Positions 27,342 to 35,917 are shown, counted from the stretch's first letter. The stretch: 64,000 nt of DNA from JAIQFF01 sp963725615 (GCA_963725615.1 CAVRZO010000021.1:14452-78451), one strand, 5' to 3'. Made by a program: numbers and translations. The notes: generated from the sequence alone by a model not told the origin.

Positions 27342-27824
27342 CGCTGCGCTCCTCCATGAGCGTCAAATCGTGAGCGTGCAGTCACGAACGTGCAGTCCGA
27401 GGCTCTCCGGCGGACTGCTAAAACAAAACTGTTCTGTGAAGCGCTCCTGCCTGCGGTCAAGGACTGGGGCTTTGGGTGCGCCTACAGGGAAGCAGCTTTC
27501 TCAATCGCGAAGGCGCAGGGTGGTTTTTTGCGATGTGTCTTCGTGGTTAAGGAACTTCTGATGCCAAGGATTATACCTGCTGGATACGGAAGTGAAAGAA
27601 AATACTGAGAAATGCTGAGTAGGGCTGAACGGTTACAGTTACCGAGGATTGGGCCGCTGGGCGCGGACGACCATTTAGTCCCCCTAAATGTGGACTTTTC
27701 TGCTACACTAGTGGTGCGTTTGATTAGAATCGGTTGTTGAGCAGCTTCTTGCATACCAGCTTGAACCGCCCTTAGTACCTCCGATCTCACAGCGTAAATC
27801 GATTGAAAAGGAAACAGTAACAAA
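27342..27824. other. Intergenic region between the small-protein operon and the cold-shock gene
   Basis: Divergent promoters for the 54-aa gene (minus) and the cold-shock gene (plus) must lie here. No supportable ORF and no long repeat were seen. The last 110 bases before the cold-shock start form an unusually long leader without ORF, as is common for cspA-type mRNAs; CCCCCTAAATG near 27680 and CTACACTAG near 27703 are possible promoter parts, but spacing is poor. Confidence -1.
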
Positions 27825-28028
27825 ATGGCAGAACAAGGAACAGTAAAGTGGTTTAACGACGCCAAAGGCTACGGCTTTATCAGCCGTCAGAGTGGCGAAG
27901 ATGTATTTGTGCACTTCTCGGCTATCCAGGCAGGCGGCTTCCGCAGCTTGCAGGAGGGTCAGAGTGTGGAGTTCGATGTGACCAAGGGGCCAAAGGGCTG
28001 GCAAGCTGAGAACGTCCGTCCGCTGTAA
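27825..28028 (+). CDS. Cold-shock protein, CspA family
   Basis: 67 aa, a complete cold-shock domain. RNP1-like KGYGFI (residues 14-19) and RNP2-like VFVHFSAI (27-34) are intact, and WFNDAKGYGF is the usual ssDNA/RNA-binding face. It acts as an RNA chaperone that melts secondary structure. The leader is long and a hairpin follows the gene. Start is ATG 27825 after AAAAGGAAACAG. Confidence -1.
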   Translation: MAEQGTVKWFNDAKGYGFISRQSGEDVFVHFSAIQAGGFRSLQEGQSVEFDVTKGPKGWQAENVRPL

Positions 28029-28057
28029 GCAGAGCGGAAACTCTAGATAGATAGAAG

Positions 28058-28092
28058 GCGTGCCCGTAACGGGAACCAACGTGCGGGCACGC
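28058..28092 (+). terminator. Hairpin after the cold-shock gene
   Basis: Nine-bp perfect stem GCGTGCCCG / CGGGCACGC with a 17-nt loop, 30 bp after the stop. There is no T-run, so it may be a weak or Rho-assisted terminator or an mRNA-stabilising structure. Confidence -1.
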
Positions 28093-28136
28093 TCTCCGAC
28101 CAATCAAACGCAAGTTTTCCACCAGCCAGAAGCGGG

Positions 28137-28451
28137 GTGTCTCTGACACGCGACGAAACCAAGGCTTCATACGCTATCATCCGCCACAACATTCGGACTT
28201 ACGAGTCCGGAGGGGTGGTTCTCGTGGTCAAGGGCAAGGAAAACGCTGAACTAAGAGTCAAGCACTTCGAAACCGGACAGAGTTCGGAAGACCGTCACGC
28301 CGGCTGGCGCTATTTTGTAGAGAAATCCGACCTGAAGGCCGGAATGGATCCTGCCGAGGCCACCAACCTCCGGCAGATGAAGCTGGAAATCAGAGAATCA
28401 CAGGCGCAACCGGACCCCATGTCGGTCGCCAACCCTCCGCGCCAAAACTAA
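28137..28451 (+). CDS. Hypothetical protein (104 aa)
   Basis: GTG start 28137 preceded by AGCGGG. The fold is not recognised. The sequence is polar with TYESGGVVLVVKGKENAELR, RHAGWRYFVEKSDLK and a Pro/Gln-rich end, and has no signal peptide or membrane helix. The composition suggests a soluble small alpha/beta protein. It follows the cold-shock gene on the same strand by about 110 bp, with a hairpin between them. Confidence -1.
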   Translation: MSLTRDETKASYAIIRHNIRTYESGGVVLVVKGKENAELRVKHFETGQSSEDRHAGWRYFVEKSDLKAGMDPAEATNLRQMKLEIRESQAQPDPMSVANPPRQN

Positions 28452-28479
28452 TACCAAAATTTAGATTTATCATCGGCCC

Positions 28480-28600
28480 ACGTAGACCCGGACGCCCTCG
28501 TCCGGGCGGACGAGCGAAGCTCGTCTTGGTTCTAAGGTGGACATCAAAATCCCTGCCGAGCTGCGCTCGGCTGGGCGGACGAGGGCGTCCGCCCCTGGTT
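28480..28600. repeat. Inverted-repeat element (GGACGCCCTCGTCC type)
   Basis: CCCGGACGCCCTCGTCCGGG near 28488 and GGGCGGACGAGGGCGTCCGC near 28573 are inverted near-copies; the core has GAGCGAAGCTC and GAGCTGCGCTC hairpins. It lies between two convergent genes, like the elements at 7714 and 47993. Confidence -1.
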
Positions 28601-28604
28601 CGTG

Positions 28605-28946
28605 CTAGTGGCGGTGTTCGGTTTCCCTGAGAACGACCGCGAAGCTGCGACCGCCAAAGCTGAAGCCTTGCGAGATCGTTCCTCTGACCCCGACCTTGGC
28701 GCCGTTGCCGGGCACGCCGTATCCCTGGCTGTAAACCCAGATCTGACCCGTACCGTCGTCCACCTGATAGACGCCGGTGCCGAGAGCTCCGAACGAATTG
28801 CTGACTCGTCCACCGATGGCAACTTCCCGCCCAGCGTACCGCCCTGGATCACGAAGAATCCTCTCGATGCTGGTACGTGTAGGACAGGCGGCCAGGAGCA
28901 ACGTTCCTGCGATGAGCAGTAGAGCGAGCGAGAGCCTGCTAAACAT
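28605..28946 (-). CDS. Lipoprotein with an OB-fold-like domain
   Basis: 113 aa from ATG 28946. The lipobox LLLAAC (Cys at residue 21) follows a hydrophobic helix, so the protein is lipid-anchored in the envelope. The mature part reads like a small OB-fold (REVAIGGRVSNSF, GVYQVDDGTGQIWVYS, GAKVGVRGTIS), similar to tRNA_anti-like or BOF-type stress proteins. The ligand is unknown. It is divergent from the DinB gene. Confidence -1.
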   Translation of the reverse strand: MFSRLSLALLLIAGTLLLAACPTRTSIERILRDPGRYAGREVAIGGRVSNSFGALGTGVYQVDDGTGQIWVYSQGYGVPGNGAKVGVRGTISQGFSFGGRSFAVVLRETEHRH

Positions 28947-29032
28947 TCTGACCACGCAAACCTCCGGAGATCGTAAAGTTTTGAACCCCAACCCAACCGA
29001 AGCTGCTACTTATGATGCACGCTGAAATTCTA

Positions 29033-29061
29033 TTGATGGCCGCTATTTTCCAGAGTATATT
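29033..29061 (+). promoter_or_regulatory. Sigma-70-type promoter upstream of a terminator
   Basis: TTGATG (29033-29038), exactly 17 bp, TATATT (29056-29061). Transcription would start near 29068 and meet a strong terminator at 29097-29130, before the DinB gene at 29179. Confidence -1.
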
Positions 29062-29096
29062 GTCGCAGCAGTTTTACGCACGAATTCGCAGTTCAA

Positions 29097-29130
29097 GGGA
29101 GCGCCGGTCGTGGCGCTCCCTTCGCTTTTT
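29097..29130 (+). terminator. Rho-independent terminator in front of the DinB gene
   Basis: Perfect 9-bp stem GGGAGCGCC / GGCGCTCCC with a 6-nt loop, followed by TTCGCTTTTT. No ORF ends just before it, so it ends either a short untranslated RNA of about 60 nt or acts as an attenuator for the DinB gene 49 bp downstream. Confidence -1.
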
Positions 29131-29178
29131 AAGGTTCGCTTAACATTTGTCTTTTAGTCTTTGATCAGGGAGACAACC

Positions 29179-29688
29179 ATGCCTGAAACGCCTCAAGAGT
29201 ACACGCAACGCATGCTCAATCACAGCCAGGGGAAGGACCCTCTGCGGTTGCAGCAGGCCGCTCCCAGGAAGTTCGCAGCCCTCACCAAGGGCCTCAGCAA
29301 GAAGCAACTGTCGCGGCGCCCGGAGCCGGGGAAGTGGTCAATCGCCGAAATCCTGGCGCACATGGCGGACGCGGAACTGGTCATCGGCTATCGCATGCGC
29401 CTGATTCTGGCCTCCAACGGCACGACCATCCAGGCCTTTGATCAGGACGCCTGGGCTGAAACGTTTGGCTACAGCCGTTGCGACCCGAAAGTATCGCTGG
29501 AAACGTTTCGTGCCCTTCGCGAAAGCAATTTGCGATTGTTGAGTTCCGTGCCTAAGCAGTCATGGAAGAACTATGGCGAGCACTCAGAGCGCGGAAGAGA
29601 GACCGTGGACCACATCGTAAAAATGATCGCGGGCCACGACCTGAATCACTTGCAGCAGGCGGAGAAGATCGCCAAGCAAGGCCGATAG
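29179..29688 (+). CDS. DinB-family metal-binding protein
   Basis: 169 aa from ATG 29179 (AGGGAGA upstream). The DinB/YfiT-like four-helix bundle shows the metal triad His61 (WSIAEILAHMADAE), His153 and His157 (AGHDLNHLQQAEK). Relatives include thiol S-transferases and proteins of unknown role; here the reaction is not known. A terminator-type hairpin in its leader suggests conditional expression. A second DinB protein is encoded at 52882. Confidence -1.
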   Translation: MPETPQEYTQRMLNHSQGKDPLRLQQAAPRKFAALTKGLSKKQLSRRPEPGKWSIAEILAHMADAELVIGYRMRLILASNGTTIQAFDQDAWAETFGYSRCDPKVSLETFRALRESNLRLLSSVPKQSWKNYGEHSERGRETVDHIVKMIAGHDLNHLQQAEKIAKQGR

Positions 29689-29704
29689 GCGATTCCTACT
29701 CGAT

Positions 29705-29847
29705 GGGTTCCCCGTCCAAGCTCCGCTTGGGCGGGGATTTTGACGCGCCTCGAAACTTCACTCAGACGGAACCGTCCCCCGAAGTTCTACCTTGTCAGTG
29801 CCGGCCCCAAAATCCCGCCCAAGCGGAGTTTGTACGGGGCACCCTCG
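29705..29847. repeat. Inverted-repeat element (GGGTGCCCCGTCCAAGC type), copy 2
   Basis: Left arm CCCCGTCCAAGCTCCGCTTG and right arm CAAGCGGAGTTTGTACGGGG are inverted near-copies; the core differs fully from copy 1 at 23451. It sits between convergent genes. Confidence -1.
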
Positions 29848-29855
29848 AGAGTTTT

Positions 29856-31670
29856 TCAATGCCGAGATTTTTGTAATTCTTGCGCCCGGGTCAAACCTTG
29901 CTGCGCTTCTGTACTCTCCGGTTGCAATAGCAGTGCGGCTTCAAACTGGTCCTCGGCATTTTTCGGGTCTTTGAGGCCGAGATAAACCTGGCCTAGCAGG
30001 AGCCGGGCGGGAAACTGTCCGGGAGTGAGTTTGAGGCTGGCTTCGAGAGCGTCGCGGGCTCCGGCGAAGTCACCGGTCTTTTCCCGGGCCTGCCCTTCAT
30101 AGAATGCGGCGTTCGCATCTCCGCCTTCTCTCGCCTGCTTCAGATGTTCAGCGGCCCGGGCGTAGTCCCCGGCGTGAAGCTCCAGCTCTCCTAGTTGTCG
30201 TAAGGCCGTGAGGGACTTGGGATCGAGTTGCAGAACTTTTTCCAGCGCCCGCCGTGCCTGATCGGTGCGATTGTCGTCCGCCGCGATCATCGCGCTGTGC
30301 AACAGGTTCTGCTCCTCGATTTTGTCCTTGGGGTCGGGCAGTCTTGAAGTCTCGGTGGAGTTTGCGGAAACTCCCGCGCCAGGCTGGCCTTGATAGCCCA
30401 GAGCTTTGAGGGCGTCGCTCGCACCTTGGGAACTTTGCGCCTCCGCCCCGGAAGGCGGCGCAGGCGCTTTGGCCTTGATTTCGTCCAACATCCCGCGGAA
30501 CTTCTGCACCGTGAGATCCGAGGGCTGATAGCGGTTTGCCAACTCTCCGGGATCGGCGTGCAGGTCGTACAACTCCGGCCGCGGCGCTTCGATGAACTTA
30601 AACCCGTCCGCGCGGACCGACCGCAACGCGGCCCACCCGAAGCGCAGCGGATAGTCTGTCTCGCCAAAGGCGATTCGGTCCTTTTCTTCGGTGCCGTCGA
30701 TGTATTGCTTCAAGGATGCGCCATCCAGATGCGCCGGCGGCGTAATAGCCAGCCAGTCGACGATCGTGGGCACGATGTCCGTAGTTCGAACCTGGGCCTT
30801 GACTAGCTGATGGGAGTGCCCTTGGGCCGGAAGCTTCGCGGGTGTTTTGATGATCAGGGGAACGTGAGTGGTGGAGTCGTAAAGAAAAATTCCATGAGTG
30901 TCTTCGTGGTGCTCGCCCAGACCTTCGCCGTGATCTCCGACCACCACGATGAACGCGTTATCGTACCGGCCAATCTTTTTCAGGTACCCGACAAACCCGC
31001 CTAAAGCGGAGTCCGCGTAGGCGATTTCACCGTCGTACAAACGATCTTTGTAAGTCTGTGAGTAGGGCGGGGGCGGCTCGTAGGGATCGTGCGGATCGTA
31101 GAGATGGATCCAGACAAAATGCGGGCCGGCGGCGTGCGCGGTCATCCACGTTTCCGCGTGCTGCACAACGTCCAAGCCGCGGCGTTCTAGTCGTCCCCAG
31201 CGGGATTTGGTCTGCGAGTGTTCCGGAAAGTTGTCGTAGAAATCGAATCCGCGGTCGAGGCCTTGAGCCAGCGTCTTGCTGTCGAGGATGACCGCGCCAA
31301 TAAACGCAGCGGTGTGATACCCGTTACCCTTCAACAACTCCGCCAATGTGGGATGGCTCGGCGCCAGAGGCACGGCAAAATCGGTCACCCCATGCGAACT
31401 GGGCAGCAGTCCAGTCAGGATACTGGTGTGCGAAGTGTTCGTAATCGGGCTCGGAGTAAATGCCTGGGAGAAGCGAATGCCGTCGTTTGCCAGTCCATCG
31501 AGTGCCGGCGTCTGAATATTTTCGTAGCCGTAGCAGTGAACGTGGTCAGCGCGAAGAGTATCAATGGTGATCAGGAAAATGTCGGGCGGGGATGCTTTCC
31601 TCTGCGCCTGTTCTGCCCCCAGGGCGGCGGTTACCAGACATAAAACAGCCAATTTCCAGGCAGCCTTCAC
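29856..31670 (-). CDS. Sulfatase-superfamily protein fused to TPR repeats, without the formylglycine cysteine
   Basis: 604 aa, GTG start, N-terminal signal peptide (LAVLCLVTAALGA). Residues 28-400 are an alkaline-phosphatase/sulfatase fold: metal-site FLITIDTLRADHVH (Asp37), VVVGDHGEGLGEHHEDTHG (Asp246, His247) and TTDIVPTIVDWL. At the nucleophile position the sulfatase C-x-P-x-R is replaced by T-N-T-S-H (Thr77-His81, before TSILTG), so a classical sulfatase is unlikely; a Thr-nucleophile phosphatase or phosphotransferase is more likely. Residues about 455-600 are three to four TPR units (RALEKVLQLDPKSLTALRQL; LEASLKLTPGQFPARLLLGQ). Exported, possibly a scaffolded hydrolase. Confidence -1.
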   Translation of the reverse strand: MKAAWKLAVLCLVTAALGAEQAQRKASPPDIFLITIDTLRADHVHCYGYENIQTPALDGLANDGIRFSQAFTPSPITNTSHTSILTGLLPSSHGVTDFAVPLAPSHPTLAELLKGNGYHTAAFIGAVILDSKTLAQGLDRGFDFYDNFPEHSQTKSRWGRLERRGLDVVQHAETWMTAHAAGPHFVWIHLYDPHDPYEPPPPYSQTYKDRLYDGEIAYADSALGGFVGYLKKIGRYDNAFIVVVGDHGEGLGEHHEDTHGIFLYDSTTHVPLIIKTPAKLPAQGHSHQLVKAQVRTTDIVPTIVDWLAITPPAHLDGASLKQYIDGTEEKDRIAFGETDYPLRFGWAALRSVRADGFKFIEAPRPELYDLHADPGELANRYQPSDLTVQKFRGMLDEIKAKAPAPPSGAEAQSSQGASDALKALGYQGQPGAGVSANSTETSRLPDPKDKIEEQNLLHSAMIAADDNRTDQARRALEKVLQLDPKSLTALRQLGELELHAGDYARAAEHLKQAREGGDANAAFYEGQAREKTGDFAGARDALEASLKLTPGQFPARLLLGQVYLGLKDPKNAEDQFEAALLLQPESTEAQQGLTRAQELQKSRH

Positions 31671-31764
31671 GCATTTCAGACTAGCATAGGCCTGTCCTGC
31701 CTCGGGAGTTGGGAACTTTTAAGCGCTATCTACTTGTGCCCTGCCCGTTCTAGAATCTTCTGCG

Positions 31765-32832
31765 ATGAAAAAGTGCTTGGGATTCATTCTCCTTATCGTT
31801 TTGGGCGGGTTCTTGTTTGCCGCTGACCAGTCAAGATTTGAGCCGCTGCCGGTTCCGATTTCCAACAATGCTGTTGCCAGCGTAAAAAGCCGCGGCTCGC
31901 TGCTGTTGTACTCAATGATGGGTATGGGCCCCAAGAAGACATGGGATGCGACCTCCAACTCCGCCTACATGCTCGACTCCGAGGCCGAACCCGGCAAATG
32001 GGTTGAGGTGCGCTCGGTTCCGGGGACGGTGGGGCGTCTGGCGGCAACGGCGGTCGGCGCCCGGGAGCACATCTTCCTATTCGGCGGCTATGTTGTGGAT
32101 GCGCAGGGCGGGGAAACTACCTTGCGCGATGTCAACGCGTATGAACCGCTTACCGATCGCTGGTTCCGTGCTGAAGACATGCCGGTAGCGGTGGACGATT
32201 CGGTGGCCGGACTTTATCGGGACCGGTACATCTATTTGGTGGGTGGTTGGTCGAAGAGCGAAGCGGTGCGTGACGTCCAGGTGTACGACGCGGAGAAGAA
32301 CACCTGGGCACAAGCCACGCCGATCCCCGGAACTGCCGTGTTCGGACATGCCGGGGCCGTGGTAGGCGACACTATTGTGTACATTGACGGCGCCTACAAG
32401 AACCCGGCCGGAGGCCAGCCTAAGTACATTCCTTCCGACGAATGCTGGATGGGCAAGATCGACCGCCATGATCGCTTGAAAATTCAGTGGACAAAATTGC
32501 CCAGCCATCCCGGAACGGCGCATTACCGAATCGCGGCAGGAGGCTCGGAAAAAGACCAGAAAATTTATTTCTCGGGCGGGACCGAGAATCCATACAATTA
32601 CAACGGCATCGGATACAACGGAGTGCCCGCGGAGCCGTCCCCGGTGACTTTTGCTTTCAACGTGCGCACCGGCAAGTGGGAAACCGTCAACGAACACACC
32701 CCCCAGCCCACCATGGACCACCGCGGGCTAGTGGTTCTGCCGGAAGGATTGCTGATTGTCGGAGGGATGGAAAAGGGGCAGCAGGTGACCTCCCGGGTCG
32801 CTCTGGTGCCGAAAGCAGGCAAGGCGAAATAG
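31765..32832 (+). CDS. Secreted Kelch-repeat beta-propeller protein
   Basis: 355 aa with a signal peptide (KCLGFILLIVLGGFLFA). Kelch blades are recognisable by G-G and spaced aromatic pairs: IFLFGGYVVDAQGG, VNAYEPLTDRWFRAEDMPV, IYLVGGWSKSEAVRDVQVYD, IYFSGGTENPYNYNG, LLIVGGMEKG. The fold resembles cyclically permuted mutarotase or galactose-oxidase-like proteins but no copper ligands stand out. Role unknown; divergent from the phosphatase-TPR gene with about 95 bp between them. Confidence -1.
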   Translation: MKKCLGFILLIVLGGFLFAADQSRFEPLPVPISNNAVASVKSRGSLLLYSMMGMGPKKTWDATSNSAYMLDSEAEPGKWVEVRSVPGTVGRLAATAVGAREHIFLFGGYVVDAQGGETTLRDVNAYEPLTDRWFRAEDMPVAVDDSVAGLYRDRYIYLVGGWSKSEAVRDVQVYDAEKNTWAQATPIPGTAVFGHAGAVVGDTIVYIDGAYKNPAGGQPKYIPSDECWMGKIDRHDRLKIQWTKLPSHPGTAHYRIAAGGSEKDQKIYFSGGTENPYNYNGIGYNGVPAEPSPVTFAFNVRTGKWETVNEHTPQPTMDHRGLVVLPEGLLIVGGMEKGQQVTSRVALVPKAGKAK

Positions 32833-32916
32833 GTAGCGCCAGCGTCCCGCCGGTTGTCCCAATTGACAGCCAGCCCAGCGAGGAGTAATTCTTGGTTCAG
32901 CACGAGTTGGCGTTCC

Positions 32917-33201
32917 ATGAAGCGTTGGCAATTTTCAATCCTGGTTTTTGAATTGGCGTTGTTCGCCGTCATCCTGGTGCTGCCCCAGGTGGCCTTGCCT
33001 GACTTTACCTTCCACGACGGGACAGCCCCCGTGGCGGCGCATTCACGCCTGTGTGACCGGGGCCCTGCAACCGCTATTGCGGTTACACCCCAAATTCTGC
33101 CTGCTGAGCCGGTCGCCCGGGTCGGTGGCGAGATTCCCGATGTCCCCGCCCCTCCGGCGGTCCATTCTCGGCTTTCCCGGCTGTGCGTTCTGATCTGCTA
33201 G
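32917..33201 (+). CDS. Small membrane-anchored or secreted hypothetical protein (94 aa)
   Basis: ATG 32917 gives MKRWQFSILVFELALFAVIL, one hydrophobic helix that may be a signal peptide, then a short proline/alanine-rich mature part (LPDFTFHDGTAPVAAHSRLC) ending in RLCVLIC. No family recognised. The upstream in-frame extension to 32854 overlaps repeat-type DNA and is not used. Confidence -1.
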   Translation: MKRWQFSILVFELALFAVILVLPQVALPDFTFHDGTAPVAAHSRLCDRGPATAIAVTPQILPAEPVARVGGEIPDVPAPPAVHSRLSRLCVLIC

Positions 33202-33434
33202 CCCTTCCGGCGCTCTAGCTCACCCTGTCAACTCTTAAAAAGATTGCTCCGCGAGGGGCGTGCCTGTGAAGTTTTGCGGGTCCGCGGAGCTTCGGAGGAA
33301 GGCGGCGGCGCTGGTGCCAGGCTTGCGGCGCAGGCTTGGACGGATCGTGCCGCCGCCCGCTCCGAAAATTCTCAGTCAGCAGTTTGAATCTTTCGGGAAG
33401 CACGAGCGGGGTGCGCTCGCGCCCACATCAAACC

Positions 33435-35618
33435 CTAATGTCCCCGCGCCAGGACCAGGGTTATGTCGTCGGGTTGTTCGTTGGCGCCGATCCAGTCGGC
33501 AACAGCGCCGGTCACGATTTCGCTGATCCGCGCCAGGGGCTGGTCGCGATGCTCCCAAACCAGATCAATCAACCGCCGCTCGCCGAATTCACCGAAATCA
33601 TTTTCCGGTTCGGTCACCCCGTCGCTGTAGGCAACGAAAAGCTCTCCCTCGCGCAGCGCGACTGAAGCTTCCGGATAGGTTCGATGAGCGAACAGGCCGA
33701 CCACCGTGCCTCCCTGCTCCAGCCGGCGCACCGATCCGTCTTGTCCGAGGATAATCGGCGGCAGGTGACCGCCGTTGCTGTACGTGAGCATGCGCTCGTG
33801 GCCATCGTATATGCCCAGAAAAAGCGTGGCGTATTTCTCCGTCGGGGTGCTTTGGTAGAGCTGATGATTGAGCCGTGAAAGCATCGCTCCGGCGGACGTC
33901 TCGGCGCCGTTCAGGCCGGAGCCCGGCAGCACTCGCGAACCCGCCGCTCCCGCCCCTACCGTCTCCCGCAAAGTTGGCATGCCTTCCAGGCTGTAAGCGC
34001 GGACGGCAGAGTGAATCGTAGCCATCAGCAGCGCCGCAGAAATCCCTTTTCCACTGACGTCACCGACCGCCAGGATGAGCTTGTCGGAGTTCAAAGTCAG
34101 AAAATCGTAGTAGTCTCCGCTCACGGTGCGCGCGGGACGGCAAAAGCCGAAGACTTCCAGCGATGCCAATTGCGAGATGTGCTGCGGGTAGAGCTGAGTC
34201 TGCACTTCCTGGGCGATGGTCAATTCGTTTTGCAGCCGCTCCTTCTCCTTTTGCTCCTCGATCAGGTTCTCGATGGACGCGGTCATCGAGTTGAATGAGT
34301 TGGCCAGGGTCGCCAGCTGGTCGTGCGACTGCACTGAAATGCGGTGGCTGAAGTCTCCGCGATTGATGTGTTCGGTGGCGTTGTAGAGCTGGCCCACGGC
34401 ACCGGTCACCGTGCGCGTGAGGCGGGTCCCGATCCACAGCGCCAGCAGTTCGATGATGGCAAAAACCACCGCAGCGAAAAGCAGCGTGTACTCCACACCG
34501 GTCGCAAAGTCACCCAGGGCGGCGAACAGACGCGAATAAAGTACCGACGGCCGAGTCTGGACGCGCAAAACCGCGCCGGCTTTCTGCTGCTCGCCGGTTG
34601 CCCAGGCCACCACCGGAAGGGGCGTCCCGAAGGTGATTTCACTATCGAATGCGTTGTTCGCAGAAGACAAGGTGCCGGCGGTAAAGGCGGCGCGGAGCTC
34701 TTCGCGTCCGCGGTCTACGCTCACGCCGTCCTTGCCCGGGCGGAGCGCGAGATCCTGCTTGTCCGGCGTTTCCAGCGCGATAAGCGGAGCCGAGGTGGGC
34801 GCCGGTATGATGGCGCCTTTGGAATCGAAGGCGGACGCGTACAGCGTGATCTCGCCCAGATCTTTTGCCAGCTTTTCCAGCAAATTCCGATCCAGTGCTT
34901 CACTCGAGACCACAGAAAGCCTTTGGCTTCCTGTGCCGACTTCGGTGGCCGCCCGTAAATACAGCTGACCCTGGTCGCGAACGATTGCTCCGAATCCGGT
35001 AGTCAGAAACGATGGAAGCGCGAATGGGGTCTTTCCCGGAGCGCCCGGGTTGCATACGGCGAGAGGGGTTCCGTCCTTCCAGGCACAAATCTGGCGGGAC
35101 GCCCAGGCCCGATCGCTCCGCCTCAGTCCTTCCAGCGACTCGGCAACCGCCGGCTGCCCATGTTCCAGACGCGCCGCCAGTTCGTGGGCGATGGCTGCGT
35201 TCACCGATTGAAGGCTGTGCAGTCGGGAATCCAATTCGGAAGTGACGACGAAGTTCGCGAACTGGCCGGCAAACAAATAAATGGTGATGAACGCCATCGC
35301 TACCAGCAGAACCACCGGGATCACGCCGATGAATACATAAGTCACGATCAGCCGGTTACGCAGCCGCCAGAGCAGTCGGGCTTTGAGCCAACGGTAGGCG
35401 AGAATGCCAAGCAAAACGAGGGCGAGAGCACTGAGAATTCCTACCCATCCACCGAGAGCTTGGCCATACGAGACCTTAAAGATGGCAAAGAGTCGTTGCA
35501 GGGCGAAGAGAAGCAGGTCCAGCCCCAGCAGATAGCAAGCGGCGCGTGCCAACCGGGTGCGAGGTAAAACACCCATGGCCAGAAGCCGAAAACGTAGTGT
35601 GCGGAGGGACAGGTCCAT
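33435..35618 (-). CDS. Membrane sensor with HAMP and SpoIIE-type PP2C phosphatase domain
   Basis: 727 aa from ATG 35618 (MDLSLRTLRFRLL); the exact start is uncertain. Three N-terminal membrane helices, an extracytoplasmic sensor region of about 250 residues, a further helix (LLFAAVVFAIIELLALWIGT), HAMP (about 400-450), a coiled coil, and a SpoIIE phosphatase domain with SGDYYDFLTL, VGDVSGKGISAALLMA and a late metal-site DGVTEPENDFGEFG. It dephosphorylates Ser/Thr on partner-switch proteins such as anti-sigma-factor antagonists. No RsbV/RsbW-type gene is adjacent, so the target is elsewhere. Confidence -1.
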   Translation of the reverse strand: MDLSLRTLRFRLLAMGVLPRTRLARAACYLLGLDLLLFALQRLFAIFKVSYGQALGGWVGILSALALVLLGILAYRWLKARLLWRLRNRLIVTYVFIGVIPVVLLVAMAFITIYLFAGQFANFVVTSELDSRLHSLQSVNAAIAHELAARLEHGQPAVAESLEGLRRSDRAWASRQICAWKDGTPLAVCNPGAPGKTPFALPSFLTTGFGAIVRDQGQLYLRAATEVGTGSQRLSVVSSEALDRNLLEKLAKDLGEITLYASAFDSKGAIIPAPTSAPLIALETPDKQDLALRPGKDGVSVDRGREELRAAFTAGTLSSANNAFDSEITFGTPLPVVAWATGEQQKAGAVLRVQTRPSVLYSRLFAALGDFATGVEYTLLFAAVVFAIIELLALWIGTRLTRTVTGAVGQLYNATEHINRGDFSHRISVQSHDQLATLANSFNSMTASIENLIEEQKEKERLQNELTIAQEVQTQLYPQHISQLASLEVFGFCRPARTVSGDYYDFLTLNSDKLILAVGDVSGKGISAALLMATIHSAVRAYSLEGMPTLRETVGAGAAGSRVLPGSGLNGAETSAGAMLSRLNHQLYQSTPTEKYATLFLGIYDGHERMLTYSNGGHLPPIILGQDGSVRRLEQGGTVVGLFAHRTYPEASVALREGELFVAYSDGVTEPENDFGEFGERRLIDLVWEHRDQPLARISEIVTGAVADWIGANEQPDDITLVLARGH

Positions 35619-35716
35619 GCGCAAGGAGATTATAGATCGGACGTTAGACTTCGGACCTCGGTCGCAAGGGACCAGGGACAAGCAGAGGCCCGCGGGCTGA
35701 CGTCCGACGCCCGTTT

Positions 35717-35917
35717 TCAGATTTCAGGGTAGAAGTCGAAGAACGCTTCCAGACTGGTCTTTAATTGCTTTTCGATCTCTTCCTTGCTGCCTTCGAGGAC
35801 GTGCATCGTGACGTGGGCCTCGCGTCCATTTTTGAGTTTGAGGGTCGCGTCGCCGACTTCGGCGACTTCGTCCGACGGCAGCAGCCGCATGCCATAAACC
35901 AGGGTCAGGTTTGCCAT
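35717..35917 (-). CDS. Small hypothetical protein (66 aa)
   Basis: ATG 35917 gives MANLTLVYGMRLLPSDEVAE; upstream codons of the open frame run into a repeat and are excluded. One compact alpha/beta domain: strands around LTLVYGMRLL, ATLKLKNGREAHVTMHVL, then helix EGSKEEIEKQLKTSLEAFF. Soluble, no signal. Function unknown. Confidence -1.
   Translation of the reverse strand: MANLTLVYGMRLLPSDEVAEVGDATLKLKNGREAHVTMHVLEGSKEEIEKQLKTSLEAFFDFYPEI

Noticed and set aside
30786..30800. AGTTCGAACCTGG resembling a tRNA T-loop
   Set aside because: It lies within the phosphatase-TPR coding region and no acceptor or anticodon stem can be paired.
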